A program made the position numbers and the translations under genes. A DNA stretch of 64,000 nt from Fictibacillus nanhaiensis (GTDB lineage Bacteria > Bacillota > Bacilli > Bacillales > Fictibacillaceae): contig JAEACG010000005.1 of NCBI GenBank assembly GCA_016401345.1, forward strand, positions 124,001 through 188,000, read 5' to 3'. This document shows positions 60,518-64,000 of the stretch, in pieces (position 1 is the stretch's first letter; each line of letters begins with the position of its first letter). Under the pieces are notes generated by a model that was given only the letters and a program-made list of their open reading frames with translations, searched no databases and was not told the DNA's origin.

Positions 60518-60643
60518 TTAACTTGGTATACAAAAATTGTGGATTGGAGCCTAAAACTCGTGGATTAAACAGTGAAACTTTTGGATTAAGCATGCAAATT
60601 TCTGGATTCAGAAGCTATTTTTGTGGATTCATTATCTTGGTGT
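60518..60643. repeat. Second 21-bp tandem array
   Basis: NTGGATT recurs exactly every 21 bp at 60539, 60560, 60581, 60602 and 60623; the other 14 bases of each unit are poorly conserved. The array fills the gap between the terminator at 60490 and the next gene. Sequence differs from the array at 54.5 kb but the period is the same. Confidence 0.8.
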
Positions 60644-60746
60644 CCAGCTGGCATAGAAATGGCCGCCTATGTAAGAAGAAATTCGCCTATCTATATAGAA
60701 TAAACTATGTATGAAACTCTATTTTCTGAACAGGGGGCACATACTC

Positions 60747-61178
60747 ATGGATTTGCATCCGATCACAGTCATTGAAATTATATTCACCGTAACTTTGATC
60801 AACACACTTTTCATTATTGCTTTCTTAATACCAAAAACAAAGCGAAAAACCGGCTTATATACAGCTACTAGCATTACAGCTCTCATTTTACTATTTTTCA
60901 TCATACGTCCTTTTTGGATTAACTATCACTTTTCCGTAAAAAAAGAACAGCTCACCTTTTATTTAGAGAAACAATTTCCTAATGAAAAGTGGCAGATTAC
61001 ACAAAACATCGGACGGCAATACAATCCTTATATTTTTTTAGTAGAGTTTCATAACGAAAAGGGTTGGAAGTATCACTTTTATGTAAAGAATGCAGACCAC
61101 ATTAGGCAAAATGGCTTTTCCCAACCCGATGGAACAGAAATAAAGAACGGAAAGCATATGCAACGAGAAGATTGGTAA
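60747..61178 (+). CDS. Uncharacterised protein with two N-terminal membrane helices
   Basis: From the ATG at 60747 (AGGGGGC eight bases upstream) the protein has 143 residues: two membrane helices (about 8-27 and 36-56) joined by KTKRKTGLYT, then a soluble domain with YFLEKQFP-like polarity (TFYLEKQFPNEKWQI) and NPYIFLVEFHNEKGWKYHFYV strands. The C-terminal part looks like the small DUF3139-type fold found in Bacillus membrane proteins, but the match is weak. Function unknown. Confidence 0.68.
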   Translation: MDLHPITVIEIIFTVTLINTLFIIAFLIPKTKRKTGLYTATSITALILLFFIIRPFWINYHFSVKKEQLTFYLEKQFPNEKWQITQNIGRQYNPYIFLVEFHNEKGWKYHFYVKNADHIRQNGFSQPDGTEIKNGKHMQREDW

Positions 61179-61183
61179 CAAAA

Positions 61184-61207
61184 AAAACCTCCTTTGGTTG
61201 GAGGCTT
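61184..61207 (-). terminator. Terminator after the P-domain gene
   Basis: AAGCCTCC / GGAGGTTTTTTTT on the minus strand; a weaker version serves the convergent plus-strand gene. Confidence 0.85.
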
Positions 61208-61212
61208 TACGG

Positions 61213-61920
61213 TTACAATGAATCTCTTGTTGTTATAGTCAGTTCCCAACCCCTATTGATGGCTCCTACGTCTTGAGCAAATTGATCATATACATACAGT
61301 TGCCATGCACCATTCGGATTCGTACCATTAAAAACGCTAAGTACCGTTCCATAAGGTAGTCCTGGGGCACCTGGTAATGCTGTAACTGGAGGAGTAATAC
61401 TTGGTTTATAAATGCCTGGTGGAGGAATTGTATTTTCTGTCATAGAATTTACTGCTGCATCATTGAACGTATAAGTAGCATTCACAACTCCAGGACTAAA
61501 GCCTCCAACTGTAGACATTAAGATGACATTCTGTCCTTGAGGACCTACAAGTAGCACCTGCAGATCTGATAGATATGAATGTGTAAGGTTACGAAGAGTT
61601 ACCGTTACATTTGTAATTGTCCCAAATAAACCTGATACATTAATAAACGATGGATACGGTGCTGCTGCTCCGCTATCAGGAATTGTAATGACGTTAGGAT
61701 TAGCAAAGCGATTTGTGTTTACTGCTGTCCTACCACAGATAATGGCTGTTATGCATCCGCAGTCTAAAGCTAGCACTTGGTTCCCACTTGTAATTCCAAC
61801 AACGCAATTCCCTCTAATCCCTTGAAAAATAAAAGGAACTTGTCTACCCCCTACTACTAATACAACAACTTGTCCGTAATTCAAACATTTTACCGTGTGA
61901 CAAACACATGAATGAATCAT
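61213..61920 (-). CDS. Cys-rich N-terminal domain fused to a proprotein-convertase P-type domain
   Basis: The 235-residue protein has no signal peptide. Residues 1-65 hold paired Cys residues (HSCVCHTVKC, GNCVVGIT, LDCGCITAIICG) reminiscent of exosporium or spore-coat proteins. Residues 75-232 form a beta-sandwich P-domain: IPDSGAAAPYPSFINVSG, LRNLTHSYLSDLQVLLVGPQG and WQLYVYDQFAQDVGAINRGWELTI, the pattern usually attached to subtilases. Here no protease is present. GGGAGGTG precedes the ATG. I infer a structural role, perhaps in the spore surface; nothing in the sequence proves it. Confidence 0.75.
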   Translation of the reverse strand: MIHSCVCHTVKCLNYGQVVVLVVGGRQVPFIFQGIRGNCVVGITSGNQVLALDCGCITAIICGRTAVNTNRFANPNVITIPDSGAAAPYPSFINVSGLFGTITNVTVTLRNLTHSYLSDLQVLLVGPQGQNVILMSTVGGFSPGVVNATYTFNDAAVNSMTENTIPPPGIYKPSITPPVTALPGAPGLPYGTVLSVFNGTNPNGAWQLYVYDQFAQDVGAINRGWELTITTRDSL

Positions 61921-62145
61921 TGTTTCCCACCTCCCTCTTATACGGTTACTTCTACTATATGCAAGTCTCCAATTTTCGCTTAGGTAACACAGTATTTAAT
62001 TTCACAGCTAATGAAAACCCTTTCTTTGTCTAATAATATTAAATATTTTAAAAATTTATATAATTCCCCTTGTCCCTATCTTTTTAAGCTGTTATGATTG
62101 TGAACATTATCTTTCTAAAAACACCACAGAAGGGACACATGCAGC

Positions 62146-62346
62146 ATGAAGAAATTATTATTGATCGTATTGATCTCCGCTCCATTTATCGCACAACTGG
62201 TCGTTCTACCGTTCGTAAACAGGATCGATCCTATCATTTTCGGACTACCGTTTCTTCAGTTTTGGTTGTTTTTGTGGATTGTGCTAACTCCTTTTTGCAC
62301 ATTAGGAATCTATCAACTTCAGAAATCAGAAGGGAGCCTGGACTAA
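62146..62346 (+). CDS. yhjC: DUF3311 small membrane protein (YhjC-like)
   Basis: The 66-residue protein has two membrane helices (about 3-22 and 32-57) with the DUF3311 pattern VNRIDPIIFGLPFLQFWLFLWI. Its stop codon directly abuts the ATG of the symporter gene, and B. subtilis yhjC-yhjB has the same sizes and order. It is probably a small subunit or assembly partner of the symporter, as in other DUF3311/SSS pairs. GAAGGG lies 11 bases upstream of the ATG. Confidence 0.88.
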   Translation: MKKLLLIVLISAPFIAQLVVLPFVNRIDPIIFGLPFLQFWLFLWIVLTPFCTLGIYQLQKSEGSLD

Positions 62347-63849
62347 ATGCAGCAAGGTAATCTTACAGCACTATCTATCACGATTTTTATTATCTTAACA
62401 GTCGTTCTGATCGGCTTTCTTGCCGGAAGGGACAAAGCTACCCGAAGCTCAGTTGAAGAATGGTCTGTTGGCGGAAGACGCTTTGGCGGCTTACTCGTTT
62501 GGTTTCTAGTGGGTGCAGATCTTTACACAGCTTATACGTTCCTAGGTTTAACGAGTACCGCTTACACAGCAGGAAGTCTCGCCTTCTTCGCGATTCCCTA
62601 CTCGGTTCTGGCGTATTTTATCTCTTATTTTTTCCTTCCGAAGTTATGGAAAGTGGCGAATGAGCATAAGTTAACCACTCTAGCAGACTATGCTCGCGAA
62701 CGTTTTGACTCTAAGTTATTATCTTCACTCATCGCCATCGTCGGCGTACTTATGCTGATTCCGTATATCTGTTTGCAGCTGAGTGGTATTCAAGATACGC
62801 TTCAGGTTGCTGGGACAGGCTTTATCAATGTAAAAGTGGTCGTGATCACCTCTTTCTTGCTTGTTGCACTTTATACATTTTTCAGTGGGATCAAAGGACC
62901 GACTTATACAGCGATTATTAAGGATGTTTTAGTGTGGGCAATCATGTTATTCATGGTCGTGTCTCTTCCAATCATGCACTTTGGCGGCTGGAATCCTATG
63001 GTTGATAAAATCGTAACGGAAGCTCCTCACCTCTTAACGATTCCAGACTCTGGACCAAAAGGTGTTACATGGTTCATTACAGCAGCTTTTGTATCATCAC
63101 TCGCTCTTTTTATGTGGGCACATGCGGCAACAGGCGTTTTCACAGCAAAAAGTGCAGATGCCATTCGAAAAAATGCACTGTTTCTGCCGCTTTATAATAT
63201 CGTTTTAATTCTTGTTGTTTTCCTTGGATTCATCGCTTTTCTTGTTTTACCAGATGGGACGGATCCTAGGTTTGCTCTTCTTGCGTTGATTCAAACGTCT
63301 TATGGTGGAATCGGTCAGGGTTTAGCGTACTCAACAATCGCACTGGCTTCACTCATTCCTTGTTCCATCATGGCGATTGGTGCATCGAACCTATTTGCAA
63401 ACAACATCTATCGTGACCTCATCAATCCGAAAGTAAAAGGACCGAAACTAACGATGATCACTCGCGGCATGGTTTTCGTTGTTATCGGACTTGCGTTATT
63501 GTTCGGTCTTGTGTTTCCACAAGCGCTCGTTTCCCTACAGTTGCTTGGTGTATCAGGAATGGTGCAGATTTTCCCTGCAATCGTTATCAGCTTGTTCTGG
63601 AGAAGTCAATCTAGAGAAGCTACCATTATTGGCCTGATTGTCGGACTTGTCGTTACCTTCACAGTCTACTCAACAGGTACAAGCCTTGGAATCTATGAAG
63701 GTTTCTGGGGATTGATGGCTAACTTTATAACGGTAGTTGGGTTGAACCCTTTCTTCGTTAAAAAAGCGAAGCATTCCTCAAACGCTGTAAAGAAATACTT
63801 GTTTGATCAGTCATCAAAAGAAGAACAACTTGTACGAAAAGGAGCATAA
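62347..63849 (+). CDS. yhjB: Sodium:solute symporter (SSS family, YhjB-like)
   Basis: The 500-residue protein has about 13 membrane helices, an SSS N-terminus (EEWSVGGRRFGGLLVWFLVGADLYTAYTFLG) and LLIPCSIMAIGASNLFANNIYRDL-type segment near residue 340 (SLIPCSIMAIGASNLFANN). It takes up an organic solute with Na+ or H+; relatives move monocarboxylates such as acetate or pyruvate, or other small acids. It is translated from an ATG immediately after the yhjC stop, with GGAG ten bases upstream. Substrate not determined. Confidence 0.9.
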   Translation: MQQGNLTALSITIFIILTVVLIGFLAGRDKATRSSVEEWSVGGRRFGGLLVWFLVGADLYTAYTFLGLTSTAYTAGSLAFFAIPYSVLAYFISYFFLPKLWKVANEHKLTTLADYARERFDSKLLSSLIAIVGVLMLIPYICLQLSGIQDTLQVAGTGFINVKVVVITSFLLVALYTFFSGIKGPTYTAIIKDVLVWAIMLFMVVSLPIMHFGGWNPMVDKIVTEAPHLLTIPDSGPKGVTWFITAAFVSSLALFMWAHAATGVFTAKSADAIRKNALFLPLYNIVLILVVFLGFIAFLVLPDGTDPRFALLALIQTSYGGIGQGLAYSTIALASLIPCSIMAIGASNLFANNIYRDLINPKVKGPKLTMITRGMVFVVIGLALLFGLVFPQALVSLQLLGVSGMVQIFPAIVISLFWRSQSREATIIGLIVGLVVTFTVYSTGTSLGIYEGFWGLMANFITVVGLNPFFVKKAKHSSNAVKKYLFDQSSKEEQLVRKGA

Positions 63850-63861
63850 CTTTTACTCCAC

Positions 63862-63904
63862 AAAAAAAGCTTGAGTCCAAAAATCTTCGGACTCAAGCTT
63901 TTTT
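63862..63904. terminator. Bidirectional terminator after yhjB
   Basis: AAAAAAGCTTGAGTCC / GGACTCAAGCTTTTTT perfect 16-bp stem with a 10-base loop between convergent genes. Confidence 0.93.
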
Positions 63905-63914
63905 AATGAACAAA

Positions 63915-64000
63915 TCATAAAGAACTCGAAGCTTCTTTGACAAAAGAAACCAGTTGTTCAGAATCAATCGTGTCACCTTTCCGCAGCTTAATGGTTTTAC
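63915..64000 (-). CDS. C-terminal fragment of an unidentified protein (cut by the right edge)
   Basis: The minus strand reads open from base 64000 to a TGA at 63915-63917, giving KTIKLRKGDTIDSEQLVSFV and eight more residues ending SSSL. The charged, structured look and the convergent terminator support a real gene end. The family cannot be named from 28 residues. Confidence 0.6.
   Translation of the reverse strand, partial: KTIKLRKGDTIDSEQLVSFVKEASSSL

Noticed and set aside
60373-60714. 113-residue plus-strand frame across the second 21-bp array
   Set aside because: Openness comes from the 21-bp (seven-codon) period; it starts inside another gene and crosses a terminator.
62094-62360. 88-residue frame overlapping yhjC
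   Set aside because: It overlaps yhjC almost fully in another frame, and yhjC matches a known family with the right partner.

Overview
The window is low-GC Gram-positive DNA typical of Bacillaceae. It shows AGGAGG-type ribosome binding sites, many TTG/GTG starts, intrinsic terminators after most operons, and gene sets that match Bacillus subtilis: yuk/yue type VII secretion, xpaC-yaaN, yfiB-yfiC, an RsbR paralog, a KinB-like sporulation kinase, cwlK and yhjC-yhjB. GlnRS, a two-gene piece of the futalosine menaquinone route and a dimethylamine-monooxygenase-like cluster are unlike B. subtilis and point to a less-studied genus; Fictibacillus or a relative is my guess, not a demonstrated assignment. 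No rRNA, tRNA, CRISPR, transposase or phage gene was seen.

Layout. 1-11.9 kb: end of a carotenoid-desaturase-type gene, a KinB-like kinase with a small membrane protein, a heterodimeric ABC exporter, a CDF metal transporter, an AlsT-type symporter, a split ThrE-type exporter, and a LacI-family regulator divergent from a 53-residue membrane protein. 11.9-21.7 kb: a complete yuk-type type VII secretion operon (esxA-esaB-essB-essC-esaA-essA). 22-26.9 kb: an ArsR-controlled ABC-2 exporter operon whose first gene looks leaderless, a SIMPL protein and an M19 dipeptidase. 27-28.7 kb: glutaminyl-tRNA synthetase. 29.7-33.4 kb: a type VII effector module with two small helical partners, an LXG toxin ending in a TNT-type NADase domain, and one or two immunity candidates. 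33.6-44.1 kb: cell-wall peptidase, flavin oxidase, RsbR-type stressosome protein, MFS pump, the DmmA/DUF3445/reductase cluster, a VOC protein and an ECF sigma/anti-sigma pair. 44.2-48.2 kb: a Fur-box-bearing siderophore importer in two transcription units. 48.3-64 kb: L,D-transpeptidase, xpaC-yaaN, a tandem P-loop ATPase, mqnB-mqnD, an RlmI-like methyltransferase, RecQ, small membrane proteins, a P-domain protein, yhjC-yhjB and a cut gene.

How parts work together. The secretion operon at 12-21.7 kb is the likely export machine for the LXG-TNT toxin encoded 9 kb away, with the two small helical proteins acting as targeting partners and the 83-residue protein as immunity. mqnB and mqnD are two steps of one pathway; the remaining mqn genes must lie elsewhere.

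Most unusual signal. The 914-bp gap 51642-52555 has no convincing protein gene, but on the minus strand it carries a promoter-like sequence, two tandem ~125-nt repeat units whose hairpins show compensatory base changes around conserved loops, two more stem-loops, and a terminator hairpin that pairs fully only as minus-strand RNA. A related unit lies at 7294-7405. I read this as a dispersed structured RNA or repeat family and a candidate ~460-nt non-coding RNA. Three other intergenic gaps hold degenerate tandem arrays with ~20-21-bp units of three different sequences.
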